Origin: an uncultured Pseudodesulfovibrio sp.
GTDB lineage: Bacteria > Desulfobacterota > Desulfovibrionia > Desulfovibrionales > Desulfovibrionaceae
NCBI GenBank assembly: GCA_947259235.1
Contig: CAMYLL010000080.1
Coordinates: 1 to 9,258 of the forward strand
DNA length: 9,258 nucleotides
Direction: 5' to 3'
The notes under the pieces were generated by a model. That model did not search any database. It had not been told where the DNA came from and was given only the letters and a program-made list of their open reading frames with translations. Each line of letters starts with the position of its first letter. The stretch's first letter is position 1. Below, piece by piece: positions 1 to 6,585 of this stretch. A program made the translations under genes and the position numbers.

Positions 1-234
1 CGCACGCATGACAAAGGAGACATACTTGATGCTGATCACCGCCGTCAGGGACCAGAAGATGAGGGAGAGCACGCCCAGGATGTTGAGCGGGGTGACGGGC
101 ACGGCGTGGAATCCGCCAAAGCACGCCTTGACGGCATAGAGCGGGCTGGTCCCTATGTCGCCGAAGACGATGCCGAGGGCCGCCAGGGCCAGGGCCGGAG
201 TGCGCTGGGTGTCGCTGTCGTTTTGTCTGTTCAT
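1..234 (-). CDS. kup: Kup-type potassium uptake permease, N-terminal fragment
   Basis: The first 78 codons of a K+ transporter of the KUP/HAK/KT family, an inner-membrane K+/H+ symporter; the rest lies beyond base 1. The fragment contains the family's hallmark first transmembrane segment ([17 protein letters not shown], residues 20-36). It is followed by [14 protein letters not shown] and KYVSFVMRA, which match the second membrane segment and the start of the next loop. An in-frame ATG ten codons upstream (264) is possible, but neither start has a strong Shine-Dalgarno sequence. The ATG at 234 has a GGAG about 15 bases upstream, and a candidate -10 element overlaps the 264 ATG, which favours 234. 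The gene lies downstream of the cydAB terminator in the same orientation and is probably transcribed separately. The family call is secure from the motif; ion specificity is inferred from the family. Confidence 0.92.
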   Translation of the reverse strand, partial: MNRQNDSDTQRTPALALAALGIVFGDIGTSPLYAVKACFGGFHAVPVTPLNILGVLSLIFWSLTAVISIKYVSFVMRA

Positions 235-264
235 GGCGGTTGGTCCGGGCTCCGGTTTTCTCAT

Positions 265-294
265 ACCGTAGCGGAAATCCGCGCTCAGGGGCAA
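265..294 (-). promoter_or_regulatory. Candidate sigma-70 promoter for kup
   Basis: On the minus strand TTGCCC (294-289) and TACGGT (270-265) are separated by 18 bases, matching the sigma-70 boxes at 4/6 and 3/6. The spacer holds the small inverted repeat GCGGA-AA-TCCGC (271-282). Transcription would start about 20-25 bases before the ATG at 234. This is a weak match and a tentative call. Confidence 0.25.
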
Positions 295-370
295 GGGCCA
301 TTGTCCGCAAGGCGTCGGCCGAAAAGGTGGGTCGTGTCTTTGGAGGCGTGGGGAGAGCTTTGATCAAAGG

Positions 371-400
371 AAAACGCCCGGCCGAGATGGCCGGGCGTTT
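371..400 (-). terminator. Rho-independent terminator of cydAB
   Basis: A perfect 12-bp stem (372-383 with 389-400, AAACGCCCGGCC) closes a 5-base loop. On the minus strand it is followed by a T run (complement of the A run at 371-374). It begins 26 bases after the cydB stop codon, so it ends the cydAB transcript and insulates kup. On the plus strand the hairpin is followed by only three Ts, and no plus-strand gene precedes it. Confidence 0.9.
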
Positions 401-426
401 GGATCGGTCTGTTGGTTGAGCGCGGG

Positions 427-1479
427 CTAGTAGTGGATGTCGCCCTCGCCGATGGGGGTGGCGAAGGTCTTGTAGGCCCAGAACTGGTACGCGATGACCA
501 GGGGCACGAAGACCAGGGCCACGCCGAGCATGATCCCCAGGGTCAGGGAGCTGGACGCGGAGTTCATGATGGTCAGGCTGTTGCCCGGATTGGGGTTGGA
601 CGGGATGATGGCCGGGAAGATGCCCGCCACGCCGAACAGGGCCGTGCCGCCGATGTAGAGGCAGGACGAGCCCCAGGCCAGCCACCACTTGCGCGCGCCC
701 ATGTAGCTGCGCATGAGCACCAGCCCGGCAACGGGCAGGGCCAGGATGGCGAAGAGCACGGGGTAGAGGAAGTAGTTGCTGAAGAGCTGGGTGTCCAGGG
801 CGGTGTAGGTCAGGAAGAGCACGGTCAGCACGACCTGGGCGGGCCACAGCTTGATGGCCAGTCTTTCGGCCCGGGCCTTGAGGTCGCCCGTGGTGCGGAT
901 GCACAGCCACAGCGCGCCGTGCATGATGAAGATGACCACGAACAGTACGCCGCCAGCCAGACCGTAGGGGTTGAGCAGGCCGAAGAGCCCGGCCTGGCTG
1001 AACCCGGTCTCGTCCAGGGGCAGCCCCCGGAAGATGTTGGCAAAGGCCACGCCCAGCAGCAGGGCGGGCAGGAAGCTCGACACGGCGTGGCAGGTGTCCC
1101 AGACCTTGCGCCAGGTGTCGCTCTCCACCTTGGAGCGGAACTCGAAGGACACGCCGCGCACGATGAGGGCGAAGAGCAGCAGCATCAGCGCCGTATACAG
1201 CCCGCTGAACATCTGGGCATAGGCATAGGGGAAGGCGGCGAAGGTGACGCCGCCCGCGGCGATGAGCCAGACCTCGTTGCCGTCCCAGAAGGGGCCGGTG
1301 GCGTTGAGCATGGTGCGTTTTTCGGTCTCGTTCTTGGCCATGAAGGGGAGCAGGGTCCCCACGCCGAGGTCGAAGCCGTCCAGTATGAAGTAGACGGCCC
1401 AGAGCACCCCCCACAGGACGAACCAGATCGTCGCCAGATAGTAGTGCATTGAGCCTATTTCCATGAATGTATTCATCAT
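427..1479 (-). CDS. cydB: Cytochrome bd quinol oxidase subunit II
   Basis: Subunit II of the cytochrome bd terminal oxidase in the inner membrane, which oxidises quinol and reduces O2 to water without pumping protons. The protein is 350 residues with multiple hydrophobic segments, close to the usual 340-380. Family signatures are LDGFDLGVG (33-41), GPFWDGNEVWL (62-72) and FRSKVES (113-119). D66 aligns with E. coli CydB D58, a proton-path residue. The start at 1479 is supported by AAGGAG (1493-1488), eight bases upstream; a second ATG follows immediately at 1476, so the exact start could shift by one codon. It lies 27 bases after the cydA stop and is co-transcribed with it. Only 26 bases separate its stop from the terminator, so no small cydX-type subunit gene follows. 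Subunit II folds like CydA but lacks its own haem ligands, as is normal. Confidence 0.97.
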   Translation of the reverse strand: MMNTFMEIGSMHYYLATIWFVLWGVLWAVYFILDGFDLGVGTLLPFMAKNETEKRTMLNATGPFWDGNEVWLIAAGGVTFAAFPYAYAQMFSGLYTALMLLLFALIVRGVSFEFRSKVESDTWRKVWDTCHAVSSFLPALLLGVAFANIFRGLPLDETGFSQAGLFGLLNPYGLAGGVLFVVIFIMHGALWLCIRTTGDLKARAERLAIKLWPAQVVLTVLFLTYTALDTQLFSNYFLYPVLFAILALPVAGLVLMRSYMGARKWWLAWGSSCLYIGGTALFGVAGIFPAIIPSNPNPGNSLTIMNSASSSLTLGIMLGVALVFVPLVIAYQFWAYKTFATPIGEGDIHY

Positions 1480-1487
1480 CGCGGTAT

Positions 1488-1493
1488 CTCCTT
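1488..1493 (-). promoter_or_regulatory. Ribosome binding site of cydB
   Basis: AAGGAG on the minus strand sits inside the 27-base cydA-cydB gap, eight bases before the ATG at 1479. It decides in favour of the first of several clustered in-frame ATGs (1479, 1476, 1464, 1449). Confidence 0.75.
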
Positions 1494-1506
1494 GTAGTCT
1501 CGTGTA

Positions 1507-2829
1507 TTAACCGGCCTGGACCTGGATGGGGCTGTGGTCGTCGGGGCCCTTCTTGGCCAGACGGATCATCAGCCAGATGCCTGCTGCGCCGAGCAGGGTG
1601 TACAGGGCGCACATCAGGACGAACGAGAAGGCGACCGTGCCGGTGGTGACCGGCGAGACGGCGTCGGAGGTGCGCATCAGGCCGTAGACGATCCACGGCT
1701 GGCGGCCGACCTCGGCCAGCACCCAGCCCGCCTGGATGGCGATATAGGGCAGGGGGATGCACCAGGGCAGAATCTTGAGATACAGAGGGAAGCTGTCGAG
1801 CCGGTTACGCATGACCCAGCCGAACAGGGCGAGCACGGGCAGCAGCGTGCCGATGCCGACCATGATGCGGAAGCCAAGGAAGGTCAGGAGTACGGGGGGG
1901 CGGTCTTCCTTGGGAAAGTCGTTGAGCCCCTTCACCTCGGCGTTGACGTCGTTATAGGCCAGGAAGCTGAGCGCGCCGGGGATGGGCAGGGCCTCCACCA
2001 GGTTGCCGTCCTTGCCCGGGATGACCAGCAGGTTCAGCGGGGCGTTGGTCTGGGTTTCCCAGTGGGATTCCATGGCCGCCAGCTTGGCGGGCTGGACCAG
2101 GGACATGTGGTTGCCGTGCAGGTGGCCCTCGACGGCGGTGACGATGGAGAAGATCAGGGCCACGCTGGTTCCGATGGCGAAGGACTTCCTGAAGAACTCC
2201 ACGTTGCTCTTGCGCAGCAGGTGCCAGGCGGACACGCCCATGATGAAGAACCCGCCGACACACATGGCCGCCGGGATGACGTGGAAGAATTCAAGCCAGG
2301 CAAAGGGATTGGTGATGACGGCGAAGAAGTCCGTCAGCTCGGCCCGGCCGTTGCGGATGACGTAGCCGGTGGGGTCCTGCATGAACCCGTTGGCGATGAG
2401 GATCCAGATGGCCGAGAGGTTGGACGCACCGGCCACCAGCCAGGCGGTGGTGGCGTGGGCCTGGGGCGAGAGCTTGTCCCAGCCGAAGTGCCAGACGCCG
2501 ATGAAGGTGGACTCCAGGAAGAAGGCCGCCGTGGCCTCGATGGCCAGGAGCGAGCCGAAGATGTCGCCCACGTAGGCGGAGTAGCGTGACCAGTTGGTGC
2601 CGAACTGGAACTCCAGGGTGATGCCCGTGACCACGCCCAGGGCGAAGTTCACCAGGAATATCTTGCCCCAGAATTTCGCCATTTTCTTGTACATCTCGTT
2701 GCCGGTCCGTACATAGGCCGTTTCCATGCAGGCGATGAGGACCGAGAGCCCCAGCGTCAGCGGGACGAAAATAAAGTGAAACATTGTTGCCGCCGCAAAA
2801 TGCAGCCGCGAAAGCATCAGCACATCCAT
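1507..2829 (-). CDS. cydA: Cytochrome bd quinol oxidase subunit I
   Basis: Catalytic, haem-bearing subunit I of cytochrome bd oxidase in the inner membrane, 440 residues. Residues align with known E. coli sites. H18 (in MFHFIFVPLTLGL) matches H19, the b595 ligand. H183 and M323 match H186 and M393, the b558 ligands. E98 and E106 match E99 and E107. K249 and E254 (in QPAKLAAMESHWE) match the quinol-site pair K252/E257. R321 (FRIMVG) matches R391, and GRQPW is at 375-379. The spacing between the K/E pair and FRIMVG is about 67 residues shorter than in E. coli, so this is a short-Q-loop enzyme. The start is supported by AAGGGGG (2841-2835), five bases before the ATG. In an anaerobe the likely role is O2 scavenging and protection, though energy conservation is also possible. 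The family call is certain; the physiological role is inferred. Confidence 0.98.
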   Translation of the reverse strand: MDVLMLSRLHFAAATMFHFIFVPLTLGLSVLIACMETAYVRTGNEMYKKMAKFWGKIFLVNFALGVVTGITLEFQFGTNWSRYSAYVGDIFGSLLAIEATAAFFLESTFIGVWHFGWDKLSPQAHATTAWLVAGASNLSAIWILIANGFMQDPTGYVIRNGRAELTDFFAVITNPFAWLEFFHVIPAAMCVGGFFIMGVSAWHLLRKSNVEFFRKSFAIGTSVALIFSIVTAVEGHLHGNHMSLVQPAKLAAMESHWETQTNAPLNLLVIPGKDGNLVEALPIPGALSFLAYNDVNAEVKGLNDFPKEDRPPVLLTFLGFRIMVGIGTLLPVLALFGWVMRNRLDSFPLYLKILPWCIPLPYIAIQAGWVLAEVGRQPWIVYGLMRTSDAVSPVTTGTVAFSFVLMCALYTLLGAAGIWLMIRLAKKGPDDHSPIQVQAG

Positions 2830-2854
2830 ACAAACCCCCTTGCGGATATGTCCG

Positions 2855-2871
2855 TCACAAAACTATTGTAA
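2855..2871. repeat. 17-bp dyad in the cydA leader
   Basis: TCACAA-AACTA-TTGTAA is an inverted repeat with five of six arm positions matching. It lies between the candidate -10 element and the cydA ribosome binding site, where a repressor could block transcription. The half-sites are in the opposite order to the usual Rex/CRP-type TTGTGA...TCACAA, so I do not assign a regulator. Confidence 0.35.
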
Positions 2872-2900
2872 AATTCCATAAAACTCAGCAGTTCAGGCAA

Positions 2901-2927
2901 AGTATACCTGTCGACGATCAAAATCAA
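2901..2927 (-). promoter_or_regulatory. Candidate cydAB promoter with FNR-like half-palindrome
   Basis: The minus strand has TATACT (2906-2901, 5/6 match to -10). TTGATT (2927-2922) lies 15 bases upstream, which is shorter than ideal. Overlapping the -35 region, TTGAT-TTTG-ATCGT (2927-2914) has a perfect left half and a 3/5 right half of the FNR consensus TTGAT-N4-ATCAA. The surrounding 80 bases are much more A/T-rich than the genes. No hairpin terminator is visible after pfk, so read-through from pfk is also possible. Confidence 0.35.
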
Positions 2928-2956
2928 GAATAATAACTAAATCCATCGGACTCTCT

Positions 2957-4282
2957 TCAGTTTTTCATGCTCATGGGCTGGCCCGTGGATTCGAGCACGG
3001 CGCGCCAGTAGTTGGAGTTGGTGTTGATCCGCTTCTTGCCCTTGGTCACCAGGCTGATGGGCAGGTGCACGTAGCGGCCGTTCCACCGGGAGATGACGAG
3101 GTTGGTGCGGCCGGACATGCCCGCGTGGACCGCGTTGATGCCCAGGAACGAGCAGTAGATGCGGTCGTTGGCGTTGGCCGGGACCGAGCGGATGATGTAG
3201 CTGGGGTCGATGAACTTGAGGGTGGCCTCTATGCCCTGGGCCGAGAAGTGGTCGAGTATCTCCCGCTTGAGCAGGCTGGCTATGTCGCCCAGGGCTTTGT
3301 TGCCCGAGGGGTCTGTCCGGCGCGACTCTTCGAGCAGGTCCTGGCCCGCGCCCTCGGCCACCACGATGACGGCGTTGCCGCGCCGCTTCATCCGCTTGTC
3401 CAGCGCGGCCAGGAATCCGTTCTCGCCGTGGATGTCAAAGGGCGACTCCGGGATGAGGGCGAAGTTGACCTCCTGGCAGGCCAGGGCGGACTGGGCCGCG
3501 ATATAGCCCGCGTCACGGCCCATGACTTTGACCAGGCCGATGCCCCAGGGCGCGCCGGTCGCCTCGGCGTGGGCGCCCTTGATGGCGATGGTCACGGTCT
3601 CCACCGCCGTGTCGAAGCCGAATGACGGCGTGGCGAAATTGATGTCGTTGTCGATGGTCTTGGGCAGGCCCACCACGGAGATGGACAGGTTGCGTTTGGC
3701 GATCTCCTTGACCACGGTGTTGGCCGCACGCATGGTCCCGTCGCCGCCGATCATGAACAGGATGGAGATGTTCATGCGCTCCAGGGCGTCGACGATGGCC
3801 TCCGGGTCCTGCGGCCCGCGCGAGCTGCCCAGGGTCGTCCCGCCGAATTCGTGGATGCGGCTGACGTAGTCCGGGGTCAGCTCGATGACGTCGTACCCGC
3901 GCTCGGGGATGAACCCGGCCAGGCCGTACTGGATGCCGAGGACCGAGGGCACGTTGTACTCGTGATGGGCGGCCATGACGATGGCCCGGATGACGTCGTT
4001 GAGCCCCGGGCACAGCCCGCCGCAGGTGACCACGGCGCACTTGGTCTTGCTGCTGTCGAAGTAGACCTTGCTGCGCGGCCCTGCGGGTTCGAAATACGCC
4101 CGCACGGGTTCCTTCTTGCTCTTGCCGTTCTTTTCAACGGAGCTTCGCGATATGTTGACGAGAACGGCCTCGTCCTCGTCGACGAATCGTCCCAGGTTGA
4201 TCGGGTTGCGGATTTTGGCCTCGCCCACTGTGGCGATGGCTGTCGAGGCGGGATTGACGTATTCGTCCTGGCACGTTTTCAT
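2957..4282 (-). CDS. pfk: ATP-dependent 6-phosphofructokinase, long type
   Basis: Phosphorylates fructose-6-phosphate to fructose-1,6-bisphosphate in glycolysis, cytoplasmic. It has 441 residues, including an N-terminal extension of about 80 residues before the catalytic core, as in the long plant/trypanosome-like clade. The core has CGGLCPGLND (87-96), GSSRG (152-156), GGDGT (179-183), PKTIDND (207-213) with catalytic D211, MGRDAGYIA (254-262) and PESPFD from 278. G182 in GGDGT, where pyrophosphate enzymes carry Asp, predicts ATP as donor. K208 in PKTIDND resembles the PPi-type lysine, the combination seen in trypanosomal-type ATP enzymes. The ATG at 4282 has GAGGG (4293-4289) six bases upstream. 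It lies 127 bases upstream of cydA in the same direction and is divergent from the Hsp20 gene. The family is certain. The phosphate donor is inferred from the motif. Confidence 0.95.
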   Translation of the reverse strand: MKTCQDEYVNPASTAIATVGEAKIRNPINLGRFVDEDEAVLVNISRSSVEKNGKSKKEPVRAYFEPAGPRSKVYFDSSKTKCAVVTCGGLCPGLNDVIRAIVMAAHHEYNVPSVLGIQYGLAGFIPERGYDVIELTPDYVSRIHEFGGTTLGSSRGPQDPEAIVDALERMNISILFMIGGDGTMRAANTVVKEIAKRNLSISVVGLPKTIDNDINFATPSFGFDTAVETVTIAIKGAHAEATGAPWGIGLVKVMGRDAGYIAAQSALACQEVNFALIPESPFDIHGENGFLAALDKRMKRRGNAVIVVAEGAGQDLLEESRRTDPSGNKALGDIASLLKREILDHFSAQGIEATLKFIDPSYIIRSVPANANDRIYCSFLGINAVHAGMSGRTNLVISRWNGRYVHLPISLVTKGKKRINTNSNYWRAVLESTGQPMSMKN

Positions 4283-4325
4283 GATGGACCCTCGAAGCTA
4301 GACGTATTGAGATATGCCTCACATT

Positions 4326-4352
4326 GTTATATGTATTTTCATCACGGGGCAA
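4326..4352 (-). promoter_or_regulatory. Candidate pfk promoter
   Basis: The minus strand shows TATAAC (4331-4326, 5/6 to -10) with TTGCCC (4352-4347, 4/6 to -35) 15 bases upstream. It would give a leader of roughly 37 bases. It overlaps the candidate Hsp20 control region on the other strand. Confidence 0.35.
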
Positions 4353-4361
4353 ATTATAATT
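4352..4361 (+). promoter_or_regulatory. Candidate -10 element for the Hsp20 gene, within a palindrome
   Basis: AATTATAATT is a perfect 10-bp palindrome containing an exact TATAAT (4355-4360), 30 bases before the Hsp20 ATG. No good -35 box lies at 15-19 bases, so an activator or alternative sigma factor may be used. No CIRCE element or convincing sigma-32 site is present in this intergenic stretch. Confidence 0.35.
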
Positions 4362-4390
4362 GATGATCACGCCCGGGCCGCGAGGACAGC

Positions 4391-4813
4391 ATGGGAAAAA
4401 TGAACATACCGCCATGGACCGGAATGGCCGAGCTTGACGGCCGCACCCGGAGTAGGCGCGGCGAGCCCGGCTGTTGCTGGGTTCCCGTGGCCGACGTCAT
4501 GGAATGCGTTGACGGCTATGTGGTCCAGGTGGAGCTGCCGGGCCTGTCGCTTGAGGATGTCACCGTGGAGCTCAAGGGGTGTGACCTCTGGGTCTATGGA
4601 ACCACGCCGGACCCCGATGCCAGGGAGCGGGAACGCACCCGGCCGACCCGGTATCAGTTGCTCGAACGGCCACGCGGCCCCTTTGCCCGGCGGTTCACTC
4701 TGGCCGGCGGCATCGGCCGGACCGATATCCGCGCCGTGCTCAAGGACGGCCTGCTCACCGTCACCCTCAGAAAATCCCCGGCCAAGCGTCGCACCATCCC
4801 CGTTGGAGAGTAG
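4391..4813 (+). CDS. Small heat-shock protein, Hsp20/alpha-crystallin family
   Basis: ATP-independent holdase chaperone expected to bind unfolding proteins in the cytoplasm as an oligomer. The 140-residue protein has a short, variable N-terminal arm (1-30) and an alpha-crystallin domain of about residues 31-128. The domain starts at WVPVADVMECVDGYVVQVELPG and carries the conserved A-x4-G-L/V-L strand (AVLKDGLLTVTL, 115-126). A C-terminal I-x-V anchor (IPV, 136-138) follows. The middle is Arg-rich (RERERTRPTR, 78-87), corresponding to the loop before the late beta strands. The start at 4391 has GAGG (4382-4385) five bases upstream; an in-frame ATG at 4400 is the alternative. It is divergent from pfk. 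No terminator is visible before the downstream solute-binding gene (89 bases), so co-transcription is possible. The fold and family are clear; the client proteins are unknown. Confidence 0.93.
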   Translation: MGKMNIPPWTGMAELDGRTRSRRGEPGCCWVPVADVMECVDGYVVQVELPGLSLEDVTVELKGCDLWVYGTTPDPDARERERTRPTRYQLLERPRGPFARRFTLAGGIGRTDIRAVLKDGLLTVTLRKSPAKRRTIPVGE

Positions 4814-4902
4814 GGCACGGTGTCGCCGTCGCCTCCTTCGCCCCGCTTCCGTCCCGGTTTGTCGCCTTGCGGCTTGGCGTTCGAGCGGTTAGTGTGCCGC
4901 CC

Positions 4903-5652
4903 ATGAGGCCCGCCATCAAGAGACTACTTTTCTGCTGCGCCCTGTTGTGCGCCGTCCTCGTCCACTCCGTAGCCCTTGCTCAGGAGCGCCTGCTGCCCAT
5001 CGTCTTTGAGCAGTATCCTCCCTACGAGTACATGGAGGACGGACAGGTCAAGGGCATCAACATGGACCTCATCCGCGAGGCGTTCAGGCGCATGGGCGTG
5101 ACCCCCGTCTTCGAACCCAGGCCGTGGAAGCGCGGTCTGCTGGAGCTCAAGACCGGCGACATCCTGGCCCTCTCCTCGGGCTTCAGGACGCCCGAGCGCG
5201 AGACCTTCGCCTTTTTCCCGTCCGAGCCGCTGGCCATGGAGGTCAACGTTGTCGCCACGCTGCGCGGGAGCGGCGTGAAGGTGGCCTCCCTATCCGATCT
5301 GTCCGGCCTGTCCGTGGGCGTGGTCCGCGAGTACGAGTACGGGCCGGAGTTTGACGCCCTGCGAGGCATTCAACGGGTCGAGACCAACTCCAGCCATCAA
5401 CTGCTCAGGATGCTGCTCAACGGGCGCATGGACGCGGCGGTGGGCAACCGGGCCGTGTTCGACCACCTGGCCGGGAAGATGGGCCGTCGCGGCGAGCTGA
5501 GCTACGACTGCGAGATCGGGCGGGGGGCTTTGTACCTCTTCTTTTCGCGCGCCAGGGGGGCCGAGGCAAAGGCCCTGTCGCGCTCCTTCGGCGAGGCCGT
5601 CAGGGCCATGCGCGAGGACGGAACCTTTGCCGCCATCGAAGCCAAATACTGA
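4903..5652 (+). CDS. Periplasmic solute-binding protein, family 3 (orphan)
   Basis: Resembles periplasmic amino-acid-type binding proteins (SBP_bac_3). The 249-residue product has a signal peptide at 1-26 (RLLFCCALLCAVLVHSVALA) with an ALA|QE cleavage site, and no lipobox. Mature-domain signatures are FEQYPPYEYMEDGQVKGINMDL (35-56), FRTPERE (94-100, whose Arg usually holds a ligand carboxylate), LSDLSGLSVGVV (129-140) and LLNGRMDAAVGN (170-181). The ATG at 4903 is chosen because it puts the signal peptide at the N terminus. An upstream in-frame TTG (4867) and GTG (4894) would extend it, and no good ribosome binding site marks any of them. No permease or ATPase gene is nearby, nor is it fused to a signalling domain, so it may serve a distant transporter or a sensor. 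The ligand cannot be read from the sequence. Its place between chaperone and protease genes may be incidental. Confidence 0.85.
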   Translation: MRPAIKRLLFCCALLCAVLVHSVALAQERLLPIVFEQYPPYEYMEDGQVKGINMDLIREAFRRMGVTPVFEPRPWKRGLLELKTGDILALSSGFRTPERETFAFFPSEPLAMEVNVVATLRGSGVKVASLSDLSGLSVGVVREYEYGPEFDALRGIQRVETNSSHQLLRMLLNGRMDAAVGNRAVFDHLAGKMGRRGELSYDCEIGRGALYLFFSRARGAEAKALSRSFGEAVRAMREDGTFAAIEAKY

Positions 5653-5670
5653 CGAACGGCCAACTATCGC

Positions 5671-5701
5671 CTTGACGCCGCCCGCCAAAGACCTATCTAT
5701 T
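5671..5701 (+). promoter_or_regulatory. Candidate heat-shock (sigma-32-like) or sigma-70 promoter for htpX
   Basis: CTTGACG (5671-5677) and ACCTATCT (5691-5698) are separated by 13 bases, resembling the sigma-32 pattern CTTGAAA-N11-16-CCCCATNT. In the -10 part five of seven defined positions match. The same stretch can be read as sigma-70: TTGACG (5672-5677), 18 bases, TCTATT (5696-5701). Either would transcribe htpX and the following protease gene. Confidence 0.4.
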
Positions 5702-5718
5702 CTGATCATGATTTCCTC

Positions 5719-5725
5719 AGAGGTG
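5719..5725 (+). promoter_or_regulatory. Ribosome binding site of htpX
   Basis: AGAGGTG ends eight bases before the ATG at 5734. It is a strong Shine-Dalgarno match and fixes the htpX start. Confidence 0.75.
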
Positions 5726-5733
5726 TATTCAGC

Positions 5734-6585
5734 ATGACGAGTCACATCAAGACACTGTTGCTCCTTGGCTTGTTGACGGGCCTGCTCCTGTTCCTGGGCG
5801 GTCTCATGGGCGGCCGGGCCGGACTGGTCATCGCCTTTGGCATGGCCATGGTCATGAACGTGGCCAGCTACTGGTACTCGGACACGATCGTTCTGAAGAT
5901 GTACAAGGCGCGGGAGCTTTCCCGGGGCGACGCGCCCCTCATCCACGCCGTGGTCGAGGAAATGGCCGCCAAGGCGGGCATCCCCAAGCCGCGCATCGTC
6001 CTCATTCCCCAGGACGCGCCCAACGCCTTCGCCACCGGCCGCGACCCGGAAAACGCCGTGGTCGCCGTGACCCGGGGCATCGTCGCGATCCTCAATCCCG
6101 ACGAGCTCAAGGGCGTCCTGGCCCACGAGCTGGGCCATATCGTCAACCGCGACATCCTTGTCCAGAGCATCGCCGCGGTGCTGGGCGGGGCCGTCGTCTT
6201 CCTGGCCACCATGCTCCAGTGGTCGGCTATCTTCGGCATCGGCCGCGACGACGAGGAGGGCGGCAACCCCCTGGCCGCGCTGGCCATGGCCATGCTCGCC
6301 CCGGTGGCCGCCACCCTGATCCAGATGGCCATATCCCGCTCGCGGGAGTATCTGGCGGACGCCACCGGCGCGAAGCTGAGCGGCAACCCCCTGCATCTGG
6401 CCGGGGCGCTGGGCAAGCTCGAAGCGGCGGCCGAACGCGTGCCAATGCAGGGCAGCCCCACCACCGAGAACCTGTTCATCGTCAACCCGTTCCGTGGACG
6501 GGGCGCGGCCGCGCTCTTTTCCACCCATCCGCCCGTTGCGGAGCGCATAGCGCGGCTCCGGGCCATGGCAGAGGGCGGGCGTTAA
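5734..6585 (+). CDS. htpX: Membrane-bound zinc metalloprotease HtpX
   Basis: M48-family zinc endopeptidase of the inner membrane with its active site facing the cytoplasm. In E. coli it works with FtsH in degrading misfolded membrane proteins. The 283-residue protein (family usual about 280-295) has two N-terminal hydrophobic segments (about 5-25 and 29-48). The catalytic motif HELGH is at 131-135, two further hydrophobic stretches lie at about 143-166 and 179-200, and SREYLAD (203-209) supplies the third zinc ligand E205. The conserved PNAFATGR (96-103) and FSTHPP near the C terminus also fit HtpX. The start is fixed by a strong ribosome binding site. Its TAA stop overlaps the ATG of the HtrA-type protease gene by one base, indicating an operon and translational coupling. 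A heat-shock-like promoter candidate lies upstream. Confidence 0.97.
   Translation: MTSHIKTLLLLGLLTGLLLFLGGLMGGRAGLVIAFGMAMVMNVASYWYSDTIVLKMYKARELSRGDAPLIHAVVEEMAAKAGIPKPRIVLIPQDAPNAFATGRDPENAVVAVTRGIVAILNPDELKGVLAHELGHIVNRDILVQSIAAVLGGAVVFLATMLQWSAIFGIGRDDEEGGNPLAALAMAMLAPVAATLIQMAISRSREYLADATGAKLSGNPLHLAGALGKLEAAAERVPMQGSPTTENLFIVNPFRGRGAAALFSTHPPVAERIARLRAMAEGGR

Noticed and set aside
106..363. An 85-codon plus-strand open frame across the kup start and its upstream region.
   Set aside because: It runs antisense to the clear Kup N-terminus and has no family features.
412..2589. Long open frames on the plus strand opposite cydB and cydA (346 and 351 codons).
   Set aside because: They are rich in G, E, H, Q and D with no family motif. 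They mirror the third-position G/C bias of the true cydAB genes, whose catalytic residues are intact.
4283..4390. Searched for a CIRCE element or RNA thermometer (ROSE) before the Hsp20 gene.
   Set aside because: There is no TTAGCACTC/GAGTGCTAA repeat. The predicted leader is only about 25 bases and lacks the anti-Shine-Dalgarno segment typical of ROSE.
6219..6584. A 122-codon upstream extension of the HtrA-type reading frame inside htpX.
   Set aside because: The extension is low-complexity, Arg/Gly-rich shadow sequence. The ATG at 6585 gives a signal peptide and a normal family length.
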